Shown here one piece after another: positions 18,022 to 25,386 of a stretch of 64,000 nt of DNA. The position numbers and the translations under genes are program-made. This stretch comes from Polaribacter haliotis. GTDB taxonomy: Bacteria > Bacteroidota > Bacteroidia > Flavobacteriales > Flavobacteriaceae. The stretch is from NCBI RefSeq assembly GCF_014784055.1, contig NZ_CP061813.1:3172001-3236000 (forward strand), written 5' to 3'. Position 1 is the first letter of the stretch. Every line of letters starts with the position of its first letter. The notes under the pieces were generated by a model. That model did no database searches, had not been told where the DNA came from, and worked only from the letters and a program-made list of their open reading frames with translations.

Positions 18022-18906
18022 CTATTTCTTACCAAAAGGATACAATTCCTGCTGAATAAAACCCTTTGGAAAATCTTCATCACCAGAAAAACCAATTTCG
18101 ATATCTTTTCCAGAATGAGGAATGTAATTCGTTTTAAATATATAATCCCAAATACTTAAAGTTAGTCCGAAATTTACACCATATTTTCTTTCTTCTGGCA
18201 ACTCTTTAGAATGATGCCAAATATGCATTTTGGGGTTGTTCAAAATATATTTTAACCAACCATAATCCCAATTGATATTTGCGTGATTTAGATGCCCAAT
18301 GGTTATATTAAAAAAGTGGACAAAAGCTACATCTTGTGCAGAAAATCCTCCAATAATTGCCAAAGGAATATATCTTAAAGAATTGTAAACTACAGGTTCC
18401 ATCCAATGATAACGCAAATGTGCAGCAAATCCCATTTCTTTTACAGAGTGATGCACTTTGTGGAAATTCCAAAGAAATTCAGATCTGTGTAATAATCTGT
18501 GTGTCCACCATTGTACAAAATCTACCACAATAAAAAAGATAAAAATTCTTGCGAAAAAAGGTAATTTATTAATCTCTAATAATTGAAAATCAGCAATTGA
18601 TAAACCAATAAAACCTAAAACATCATTAAAAAATACAGCTGCAGAATTAGACAAAGCAACCAACACAATTAAGTTCAATAAAAAGAAATTAAAGAACATG
18701 TAAAAAGTGTCTAACCAAAAGTCTTTTCGGAACAAAGATTGGTTTTTACGCCAAGGGAAAATTGCTTCTAAGCCCCAAACAATTAAAGAAATAATTATTA
18801 AACCATAAAAATAATTCTCCCAATTCAATTCCATTAAAACAGAATTTTTAAGATAATTCCAATAATCGGAATAAGAGTTTTTTATGAGATCAATGTATTT
18901 GTTCAT
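18022..18906 (-). CDS. Sterol desaturase / fatty acid hydroxylase family membrane enzyme
   Basis: A 294-residue membrane di-iron oxygenase. Histidine clusters occur in order: WWTHRLLHRS (HxxxH), NFHKVHHS (HxxHH), and HIWHHSKE (HxxHH), with extra His at LRYHWMEP and GHLNHANINW. Four or so hydrophobic segments lie mostly in the first half. The family includes sterol C-4/C-5 oxidases, carotenoid hydroxylases and alkylglycerol monooxygenases. Its start abuts the stop of the purine nucleoside phosphorylase gene (18906/18907), so it is the last gene of the long arsenosugar-type run. A role in modifying a lipid part of an arsenolipid would be attractive but is speculation. Confidence 0.85.
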   Translation of the reverse strand: MNKYIDLIKNSYSDYWNYLKNSVLMELNWENYFYGLIIISLIVWGLEAIFPWRKNQSLFRKDFWLDTFYMFFNFFLLNLIVLVALSNSAAVFFNDVLGFIGLSIADFQLLEINKLPFFARIFIFFIVVDFVQWWTHRLLHRSEFLWNFHKVHHSVKEMGFAAHLRYHWMEPVVYNSLRYIPLAIIGGFSAQDVAFVHFFNITIGHLNHANINWDYGWLKYILNNPKMHIWHHSKELPEERKYGVNFGLTLSIWDYIFKTNYIPHSGKDIEIGFSGDEDFPKGFIQQELYPFGKK

Positions 18907-19722
18907 TTATAAAACCTTAACCACTTCTTTAAAAAGCGTAATCATTTTTGGTTCTGCTTCACCAGCGATTGCAATAATTTCAGCAATATCTACAGGTTGT
19001 AAATTTTTAGGATCACATTCGTCTGTTAAAACTGAAATTGCAGCACAAGGCAAATTTAATTGTTTGGCAACAATAACTTCAGGAACTGTACTCATTCCAA
19101 CAGCATCTGCCTCTAAAATTTGTAGCATTCTGTATTCTGCTCTGGTTTCCAATTGAGGGCCTAAAACACTTGCATAAACACCTTCATGCAATTGAATTTT
19201 TTGTTCTGTAGCAATTAATTTTAATTTTATATTGATTTCTTTAGAATATGGCTCTAGTAGATCTGCGAAAATATTTCCAAAATCGTTGGCGCCTTTAAAG
19301 GCCAAAGGAGAAGTTCCTTGCAAATTAATATGGTCTTCAATGAGCATTAAATCGCCTTTTTTATAATTTAGATTTATTGCACCTGCCGCATTTGAAATTA
19401 AAAGATTTTTAATACCTAAACCATGCATTGTTCTTATTCCATAAGTAACTTCCCAAGCATTATATCCTTCATATAAATGAAAACGACCAGACATTACCAG
19501 TACCTTTTTGCCTGATAATTCTCCATAAATCAACTTTCCAGAATGAAACTCTACTGTAGCTTGTGGAAAATGTGGAATATCTGCATAGGTAATTTCTAAT
19601 TCAATGGAAATTTCATTAACTAATTTACCCAAACCTGTTCCTAAAACAATACCTGTTTCGGGCTTTGTAATTCCGTTTGATTTTAAAAAATCGATTGTTT
19701 CTTGTAGTTGTTGTTTTTTCAT
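18907..19722 (-). CDS. Purine nucleoside phosphorylase (PNP family I)
   Basis: A 271-residue cytoplasmic trimeric-type PNP. It has the phosphate-binding GIVLGTGLGKL near residue 20, SGRFHLYEG around residue 80, LLISNAAGAIN around 113, VGMSTVPEVIVA around 212, and ISVLTDECDP near the base-binding site. The enzyme splits purine nucleosides with phosphate to base and ribose 1-phosphate. In an ArsS locus it could remove adenine from the 5'-deoxyadenosyl-arsenical product, a step known to be needed to reach arsenosugars; that assignment is inference from context. A stem-loop (19723-19757) ends exactly at its start codon. Confidence 0.92.
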   Translation of the reverse strand: MKKQQLQETIDFLKSNGITKPETGIVLGTGLGKLVNEISIELEITYADIPHFPQATVEFHSGKLIYGELSGKKVLVMSGRFHLYEGYNAWEVTYGIRTMHGLGIKNLLISNAAGAINLNYKKGDLMLIEDHINLQGTSPLAFKGANDFGNIFADLLEPYSKEINIKLKLIATEQKIQLHEGVYASVLGPQLETRAEYRMLQILEADAVGMSTVPEVIVAKQLNLPCAAISVLTDECDPKNLQPVDIAEIIAIAGEAEPKMITLFKEVVKVL

Positions 19723-19757
19723 TAATACTGAATTTATGTTATGATAATTCAGTATTA
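19723..19757 (-). promoter_or_regulatory. Stem-loop abutting the PNP start codon
   Basis: An 11-bp perfect stem (19723-19733 TAATACTGAAT paired with 19747-19757) with a 13-nt loop fills most of the 42-bp gap between the DM13-protein stop and the PNP start. No T-run follows on the minus strand, since the ATG comes straight after the stem. It therefore looks more like a translational or mRNA-stability element than a terminator. Confidence 0.5.
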
Positions 19758-19764
19758 AAATGAA

Positions 19765-20466
19765 TTACTGAATCACTAATTTTTGAGTTTTAGATGCATT
19801 TTCAACAGAAATTTTAACCATGTAAACTCCTGGTTGTAAGTAAGAAACATCCAATGCTTTTCCTGTATTTTTTTGCTGATAAAATACTTTTTTCCCTAAA
19901 ACATTAAAAATACGAATTTCTGCAGTATTTGCCTTCATATTTCCAATTCGAATTTCGTTTTTTGCGGGATTTGGATAAACTTTTATTTTCTGAATATCAA
20001 AATTATTTACAGACAAAATACTACAACTTGAAGAAGTAAAATTATTGAATGTTCCTAAATCCCAAAAATGATTGTATTGTAAGCAGTAAAAGAAAATTTT
20101 ATCGAATTTTGTAATGTCTTTTCCATCTGGAATCGCAATAGTATAGGTTTGTGCACCATTTGGTTGTGTTAAGCCAATTTCAAAATGATTCAAATCAGCA
20201 ATTAAGGTTTGTGCCAAAACTGCGTCCGATTTTCCACCAGATTCTACTAAAAAAGCTCGAACATCTGGTCCTGAGGCTGTACTAAAATTACTTGCTAAAT
20301 TTAAAGTAATAGTATTATTTGTGTTTAAAGTTAGCGAAACATCACCAGTAACATTGTAGGAGTTGTCATCAGGGTTGTTACCAAAACCACTAACAATTTC
20401 TGAACATTGCCCATAACTTTGCGAGAAAATAAGTGCAAAAAATAGCGAAAGTAACGTTGTTTTCAT
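19765..20466 (-). CDS. Secreted DM13-domain protein with T9SS type A sorting domain
   Basis: A 233-residue protein with a signal peptide (LLSLFFALIFSQSYG, cut before QCSE). The middle (about 20-145) resembles a DM13 domain: VTGDVSLT, GPDVRAFLVESGG and the conserved YCLQYNHFWDLGTFN near its end; DM13 is a predicted redox or electron-transfer domain with conserved Cys. The tail (about 155-233) is a T9SS type A sorting domain: KVYPNPAKNEIRI, FNVLGKKVF, LQPGVYMVKI. The protein is thus expected outside the outer membrane. It lies 6 bp downstream of the TIGR04282-like transferase gene within the arsenosugar-type run. Its partner is unknown. Confidence 0.82.
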   Translation of the reverse strand: MKTTLLSLFFALIFSQSYGQCSEIVSGFGNNPDDNSYNVTGDVSLTLNTNNTITLNLASNFSTASGPDVRAFLVESGGKSDAVLAQTLIADLNHFEIGLTQPNGAQTYTIAIPDGKDITKFDKIFFYCLQYNHFWDLGTFNNFTSSSCSILSVNNFDIQKIKVYPNPAKNEIRIGNMKANTAEIRIFNVLGKKVFYQQKNTGKALDVSYLQPGVYMVKISVENASKTQKLVIQ

Positions 20467-20472
20467 ATAAAA

Positions 20473-21087
20473 TTATTTAGAGTTGATAAACATATTCATG
20501 ATTTCTGGGATATTTTCAATATCCTCATATACATCTATGTCGTTTTTAAACTCCAATAATTTCACTTTTTTATCAATTAAATCTGTTAAAGTATCTTTTC
20601 TAACAGTTTCTGTTCCCCATTCTTTATTTTTGAAGACATTTTCTTCCAAAGAATTCATCCCTAATAAATAATAACCACCATCTTCAGCAGGACCAATAAC
20701 CACATCATTAGTATCTAATTCATTAAATGCCTTTTCTATGTTTTTTGATGACAAATCATATAAATCACTTCCAATAATTAGCACTTTTTTATAACCTGCA
20801 TCAAATCCGTTTTTGAAAGCATTTTTCATTCGAATGCCTAAATCTTCGCCAAATTGCTGGTGTTTTTGATAAATATCTGGATTCCAAATATCGTTTTCTC
20901 GAATTTTCACGGAATAATAAACAGCTTTATCCGCAGTTTTTACTTCCGAAGAAATATCTCTGGTTCTTTCTAATAAAAATTTATAGATTTCTAGTGCAGT
21001 TTCGTCTCCAACACTTTTTGCTAAACGTGTTTTTGCTTTCCCTAATTCCGGGTTTCTTGTGAAGATTAATAATAGGTTTTTATTCAT
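20473..21087 (-). CDS. TIGR04282-family (DUF2064) arsenosugar-associated glycosyltransferase
   Basis: A 204-residue GT-A-like transferase. It begins LLLIFTRNPELGKAKTRLAK, the signature of 'rSAM/selenodomain-associated transferase 1' (TIGR04282). It continues with GEDLGIRMKNAF, KKVLIIGSDLYDLS at the metal site, and VIGPAEDGGYYLLGM. The family co-occurs with ArsS genes and is thought to transfer a sugar-derived group in arsenosugar assembly. It overlaps the rhodanese gene upstream by 8 bp. A second, more divergent DUF2064 gene lies at 28647-29324. Confidence 0.88.
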   Translation of the reverse strand: MNKNLLLIFTRNPELGKAKTRLAKSVGDETALEIYKFLLERTRDISSEVKTADKAVYYSVKIRENDIWNPDIYQKHQQFGEDLGIRMKNAFKNGFDAGYKKVLIIGSDLYDLSSKNIEKAFNELDTNDVVIGPAEDGGYYLLGMNSLEENVFKNKEWGTETVRKDTLTDLIDKKVKLLEFKNDIDVYEDIENIPEIMNMFINSK

Positions 21088-21574
21088 AAACTTTCTCTCC
21101 TTTTTTTAGCCATTTACTCCAACCCTTACTAAAAGTATGTACTTTTTCAGTTTTGTTTCCTAAAGTGTCCACTACTTGAAAGTCTGCATTTTTCCATTCG
21201 AAAATACCTCCATATAAATTGTAAACATTTGTGTAACCTTCTTCAATTAATTTATGAGCAACAGTTTCCGAGCGAATTCCTAAAGAACAATACACAACTA
21301 TTTTGGCGTTCTTGTCTTCTGGTAATTTTGATAAGGTTTCTTTTAGTTTAAAATGATCATATCCAACACGAATTGCATCTTTTAAGTGACTGACTTTAAA
21401 CTCTTTTTCTTCTCTTGCATCTAACAAAATCGCTTTTGTTTTTGGTAAAGCCAAAGTTTCTACAGACATGTAAGGAACATTTCTTTTGTTCCATTTATTC
21501 AATAATTTATCTAATTTCTTTTGTGCAGAAACAGTTGAGGTAACTACTAATAAAAGGATGAGTATTTTTTTCAT
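21080..21574 (-). CDS. Exported rhodanese-like domain protein
   Basis: A 164-residue protein with a signal peptide (ILILLLVVTSTVSA, cut before QKK) and one rhodanese domain. The domain has LLDAREEKEFKVSHLKDAI, the active-site loop VVYCSLGIRSE with Cys96 and Arg101 (CxxxxR), and NLYGGIFEWKNAD. I placed the start at the ATG at 21574, directly before the signal peptide, instead of an in-frame ATG nine codons upstream. Rhodaneses transfer sulfane sulfur, and some related folds reduce arsenate. Its position in an ArsS locus makes an arsenic- or sulfur-related periplasmic role plausible but unproven. It overlaps the next gene by 8 bp. Confidence 0.87.
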   Translation of the reverse strand: MKKILILLLVVTSTVSAQKKLDKLLNKWNKRNVPYMSVETLALPKTKAILLDAREEKEFKVSHLKDAIRVGYDHFKLKETLSKLPEDKNAKIVVYCSLGIRSETVAHKLIEEGYTNVYNLYGGIFEWKNADFQVVDTLGNKTEKVHTFSKGWSKWLKKGEKVYE

Positions 21575-21584
21575 TTTATCTATA

Positions 21585-22412
21585 TTAAAGTTGAATACCA
21601 AAACCTTGCAAACCAGTTTCTATTGCTGGTAAAATTTCTGTATTATCCCAAATTCCTGTAACAATTGTTCTTGAATATTCTTCAGGAAGCAAACCATTTT
21701 GCATTAGTTTACTGGTTAATTTGTAATTATAATCTAATGTTTTATGTGTAAAGTTAAAACTATTATCGGAATCGTCTAAAATTGCATACCAAACAGTTGG
21801 GTTTCCATCATTTGCTGGCATTCCAATAACTCCAGGATTTAACCAAAGTTTCTTTTTTTCTTGATGATGAAAAGGCAAACCACAATGTCCACCGATAATT
21901 ACATCTGCATTTGTGGCTTTAAAATTCGGTTCTTTTATTGCCCAATCTGTAGATTTAAAAATAAATTCTGATACATTAAAATAAGAACCATGCACAACAG
22001 TTACGTTCTTTTTTGCATATTCAAATGAAATATGATTAGGAATCGTTTTTAAAAATTCTAACGAATTTTCAGACAATTTACTTTGTGCATAAGGATACCA
22101 AAGTTGAGAAAACCCATCACATCTAGAACCTTCTCTAAAATCGCAACCACAATCTTCCGCATTTTCTCCTAATTGAATTTCTACATTTCCAGCAATACTA
22201 TTTACTCCCCATAATTTTAATAATTGGACAGTTTCTTCAGGTTGCGCACAATAACCTACAATATCGCCAGTACAAATACAATTTTCTGGTGGAATATTTT
22301 CTTTTTCAGCAATTTGTTTTAAAGCTTCTAACGCTTGTAAATTGCTGTAAACTCCTCCGAAAACAAGTGTTTTACCAGATATTTTACCTAAATGCTTTAT
22401 TTCTTGATCCAT
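21585..22412 (-). CDS. YfcE/MJ0936-type metallophosphoesterase
   Basis: A 275-residue calcineurin-like phosphoesterase. TLVFGGVYSNLQALEALK has the position of the usual GDxH/SNxxAL block but with GGVYSN in place of GDIHSN, so one metal-binding Asp/His pair is altered. CTGDIVGYCAQP, SIAGNVEIQL (GNxE in place of GNHD), VVHGSYF and IIGGHCGLPFHH follow. The motif changes suggest altered metal binding or substrate. I set the start at the ATG at 22412; an earlier in-frame ATG at 22466 lies far inside the symporter gene. The chosen start overlaps that gene's stop by 16 bp. Its role in the locus is unknown. Confidence 0.8.
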   Translation of the reverse strand: MDQEIKHLGKISGKTLVFGGVYSNLQALEALKQIAEKENIPPENCICTGDIVGYCAQPEETVQLLKLWGVNSIAGNVEIQLGENAEDCGCDFREGSRCDGFSQLWYPYAQSKLSENSLEFLKTIPNHISFEYAKKNVTVVHGSYFNVSEFIFKSTDWAIKEPNFKATNADVIIGGHCGLPFHHQEKKKLWLNPGVIGMPANDGNPTVWYAILDDSDNSFNFTHKTLDYNYKLTSKLMQNGLLPEEYSRTIVTGIWDNTEILPAIETGLQGFGIQL

Positions 22413-23785
22413 TTTGGAATAAAATATAAAATGATACAACTTAAAATTCCCCAAAGATTTATCCAAAGTAAATCTGCATATTTTCCTTCTGTAAAAATAA
22501 GTGATTCAGGGAATAATTTAAACACTAACAATAGTCCAAAAATCAAACCACAAATTACACTCAAATAAAAGCTGATTCTTGGCACTTTTATATTCCAAAA
22601 TATAAAAACGGGAGTTAATCCAATAACCATTGTTCCAGAAATGGTAGTTGCAGATAAAATTTCTGCGCCAAAAAATACGGGTAACGTTCCTAAAACAGCA
22701 ACAATTATCATAGAAATTCTTCCGAAAGAAACTGTTTTACCTAAACCTAAATCCACAGATAATAATTTTGAAAACGAAGAAAAAGTAGAATCTAAAGTAG
22801 ATGCTGCAGAGGTTATCATAATAAAATTAATAACTAATAAAATTACGACACCTAAAGCTTTACCAACTTCTACAGCTGCTTGTCCTTTCATTCCTTGTGA
22901 TTGTGCATACACACCAATTACACTAAATAAAATAATACAAATGGCACCTAAAATACTTGCCCATAAAAAACTTCTACGCGTTACTTTTGGCGAACTTATA
23001 AAACCTCTGTCTGTTAAAACAGGATCGTGAAATGGATAACTAAAAGATTGAATAAGAGCCGCAAAAAAGAGATTTAAACCGAGTTCAAAACTCCATGTTC
23101 CTGAGGTAATTATTTCTTTCGTCGTAAATTCATCCGCAGAAAAAATAGTTGCTAAAATAATAATTAACAAAACAGAAAATAAAACCATTTGAATTACATC
23201 TGTAAAAATAGAACTACTTAAACCACCTTTTAAAGCGTAGCCTAAAGTTAAGATTGTAAACACCAAAATAGACCAATAATAGGAAGCACTATCTTGTTCT
23301 CCAAAATAACTTCCAATAACCATAGTGTTACTCCAAACCTCATTAAAAAGCCTAAAAGCAATCAAAATTGAGAAAACTGCCATCGCTTTTTTTCCAAATC
23401 TGGATGTTAAAAATTGATGAATACTTGTAAAACCACCTTTAACTCTTAATTGATAAATAACAATACCAGCAACCGCAAATGAAAGATAATAACCTGCATA
23501 AGCAACTCCACCAACAATTCCAAAAGACAAACCTAAATTTGCAGCATTTGTAATGCTTTTTGCAAAAATCCAAGAAATGATTAAACTCCCAGTTAACACC
23601 AAAGTATTAGGCGCTTTTTTCTTGTTCACAGCTTTAAAAAACTGATCTGTTGTTTTTGCAAGCGGAGATAAAAAGAACATAGCCAAACTGGATACTATTA
23701 TTAGAGCCCACTGAACCCAAGAAGCCCACCCTAACCCTCCCAAAGGGAGGGAGCTCTCACTCATATAAATAAAGGATGTTAGCAT
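22397..23785 (-). CDS. Sodium:solute symporter (SSS family)
   Basis: A 462-residue membrane transporter with about 13 hydrophobic segments. It carries typical SSS elements such as AGIVIYQLRVKGGFTSIHQF near residue 110, RFGKKAMA, and TSAASTLDSTFSSFSKL near residue 330, part of the sodium-site helix. The substrate cannot be read from sequence. Two starts are possible, the ATG at 23785 or the one at 23764. The first codons (SSLPLGGLGWASW) are encoded by a dispersed palindromic repeat, so the N-terminus appears to have been supplied by a repeat element. It sits between the SusD-like gene and the phosphoesterase gene in the arsenosugar-type run. Confidence 0.85.
   Translation of the reverse strand: MLTSFIYMSESSLPLGGLGWASWVQWALIIVSSLAMFFLSPLAKTTDQFFKAVNKKKAPNTLVLTGSLIISWIFAKSITNAANLGLSFGIVGGVAYAGYYLSFAVAGIVIYQLRVKGGFTSIHQFLTSRFGKKAMAVFSILIAFRLFNEVWSNTMVIGSYFGEQDSASYYWSILVFTILTLGYALKGGLSSSIFTDVIQMVLFSVLLIIILATIFSADEFTTKEIITSGTWSFELGLNLFFAALIQSFSYPFHDPVLTDRGFISSPKVTRRSFLWASILGAICIILFSVIGVYAQSQGMKGQAAVEVGKALGVVILLVINFIMITSAASTLDSTFSSFSKLLSVDLGLGKTVSFGRISMIIVAVLGTLPVFFGAEILSATTISGTMVIGLTPVFIFWNIKVPRISFYLSVICGLIFGLLLVFKLFPESLIFTEGKYADLLWINLWGILSCIILYFIPKWIKK
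23723..23752 (-). repeat. Palindromic dispersed repeat, CCCTCCC type (copy 1, inside the symporter N-terminus)
   Basis: The plus strand reads AGCCCACCCTAACC followed by CCTCCCAAAGGGAGG, a perfect 7-bp stem with an AAA loop. The same unit in the opposite orientation is at 23831-23859. GC content is far above the surroundings. This copy lies in the coding sequence of the symporter, encoding part of SSLPLGGLGW. Confidence 0.75.
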
Positions 23786-23830
23786 GATATTTTTAAATTT
23801 TTATTTCACAACAATTTCCATAACAGTTTT

Positions 23831-23859
23831 TCCCTCCTTTGGAGGGATTAAGGGAGGCT
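23831..23859 (+). repeat. Palindromic dispersed repeat, CCCTCCC type (copy 2, at the susD-like stop)
   Basis: The plus strand reads CCCTCCTTTGGAGGG followed by ATTAAGGGAGGCT. It matches the reverse complement of copy 1 (23723-23752) with a few differences. It overlaps two bases of the TAG stop (23858-23860) of the SusD-like gene. The two copies form an inverted pair around a 78-bp centre. Confidence 0.75.
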
Positions 23860-25297
23860 ATTCGTTCCACCAAACTTTTACGTCCAAACTATTTCCATTT
23901 GTTGCAGCTTCTGCTACTTTATAATTTTCTGCATTTAATGCACCTGCATCTGCAGGATAAGGCATTCTTACAGGAATTAAATTGTTATTTAAACTAGCAG
24001 CAACATTTTTTAAAGCAGGAAATCCTGTTCTTCTAAACTCAATCCAACTTTCGTAACCATTAATTGTATTTGCAATCCATTTTTGCGTAATAATTTGTTC
24101 TAAAGGCGTTTTTCCTGCTGCGTTTAAATTGGCATTTCCAGCCAAATAAGTGGCAGGTAAATTTGTGTTCCAATATTCAAAAGCCAAAGTAACTCCATTG
24201 TTATATAAAGTTTCCATATTTGTGGTAATCAATCCTTTTTGAGCAGCTTCTGCTAATAGAAAACTCGTTTCCCAAGCTGTCATAAAATTAGCATCTAAAG
24301 AAGACGTGTCTTCTCTAAAAATTGTACCAACTAAAGAATAATCATCTGGAGATGGAGTAGTGGTAGAGGCATTAATTCCGTTAATTAAACCATTAAATTC
24401 ATTTGAAGTTGAATTTGCAAATGGCTGATAAAAATTACCAACTCTATTATCATTTAAATCAGCAAAAATCTCTTCAGCAGTTTCCGACATTATAAAGTTT
24501 GTAAAATCTCCATTTCTTAATTGTGCAAATCTAAAACTATTTGGAGCCGTATTTGTAAAATCGAAAGTGGCGTTTTCGCTATTATTTTTGATGTAATTTC
24601 CACTCGTAAAAATAGTTTGTAATTGATTCGAAACATCAACTTTATTGGAAATACGAACTAAATATTTAATTTTTAAAGAATTTGCAAAACGTACCCAAGC
24701 ATCTAAATCTCCGTTAAATAAAATATCTCCTTCCAGAGAAATTGCTGCGGAATAAGCATTTATAGCAGCGATTCCTTTGTCTAAATTATCTAAAATTCCT
24801 TTTTCATTTTGATAAATGTCTTCTTGTAAATCGTATTTCGGAGTTACAGTTCCATCCACACCATTAAAAGCTTCAAAATAAGGGACATCACCAAAAATAT
24901 CTGTCAATGCTGCAGCCATATATGCTTTTAAAATTAATGCAGGCCCTTCATAAACAGCGAAAGATGGCGTTTCACGAGATTGTTTTAGCAGAATTTCATT
25001 ATCACGTAAATTCGTAAAAAATATCGGCCAAGGATTTCCACCCAATTGCGGACTTTTTAAATCGTGTCTGTCAAATAAATTGAAATCTAAAAGCGCATAA
25101 TGCTGTGATAATAAATTTCCCGCAGCAAAACCCTCATAACTCATTTGTTCCCCATAATCGTAAATAACTTGTCTTAAAAGAAGACTTGGTTGTACAGAAA
25201 CTGGTGAATTTTGGTTTGTATTAATTTCTTCAAAATCTTTGGTGCAACTTGCAAATGTAATTGCAAAAATTGCGATGGTATATATAATTTTTTTCAT
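23858..25297 (-). CDS. SusD/RagB-family outer-membrane lipoprotein
   Basis: A 479-residue lipoprotein. ITFASC gives the lipidated Cys at residue 18, followed by TKDFEEINTNQNSP, the usual SusD N-terminus. Further typical parts are LKAYMAAALTDIFGDVPYFEAF (TPR-like helices), NSLKIKYLVRIS, TAWETSFLLAEAA and IITQKWIANTINGYESWIEFRRTGFPAL. Such proteins sit as a lid over a SusC transporter and bind the ligand at the cell surface. The closest family feel is the SusD-like type found with peptide- or small-ligand systems (PF12771). It lies 89 bp downstream of the SusC gene. The ligand is unknown; no polysaccharide-degrading enzyme lies next to it. Confidence 0.92.
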   Translation of the reverse strand: MKKIIYTIAIFAITFASCTKDFEEINTNQNSPVSVQPSLLLRQVIYDYGEQMSYEGFAAGNLLSQHYALLDFNLFDRHDLKSPQLGGNPWPIFFTNLRDNEILLKQSRETPSFAVYEGPALILKAYMAAALTDIFGDVPYFEAFNGVDGTVTPKYDLQEDIYQNEKGILDNLDKGIAAINAYSAAISLEGDILFNGDLDAWVRFANSLKIKYLVRISNKVDVSNQLQTIFTSGNYIKNNSENATFDFTNTAPNSFRFAQLRNGDFTNFIMSETAEEIFADLNDNRVGNFYQPFANSTSNEFNGLINGINASTTTPSPDDYSLVGTIFREDTSSLDANFMTAWETSFLLAEAAQKGLITTNMETLYNNGVTLAFEYWNTNLPATYLAGNANLNAAGKTPLEQIITQKWIANTINGYESWIEFRRTGFPALKNVAASLNNNLIPVRMPYPADAGALNAENYKVAEAATNGNSLDVKVWWNE

Positions 25298-25310
25298 TTT
25301 TTATGTTTTC

Positions 25311-25373
25311 TGTCATTTCGACTTTATGGAGAAATCTAATCGTATATAAAAGATTTCTCCATAAAGTCGAAAT
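25311..25373. repeat. Dispersed intergenic inverted repeat, TGTCATTTCGA family (copy 2)
   Basis: A perfect 23-bp inverted repeat (25315-25337 and 25351-25373) with a 13-nt loop sits between the SusC stop and the SusD-like start. The left arm begins ATTTCGACTTTATGGAGAAA, closely matching copy 1 at 17927. As RNA it would form a strong hairpin between the two genes and could lower expression of the downstream gene. Confidence 0.8.
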
Positions 25374-25386
25374 AATAAATTTGTTT

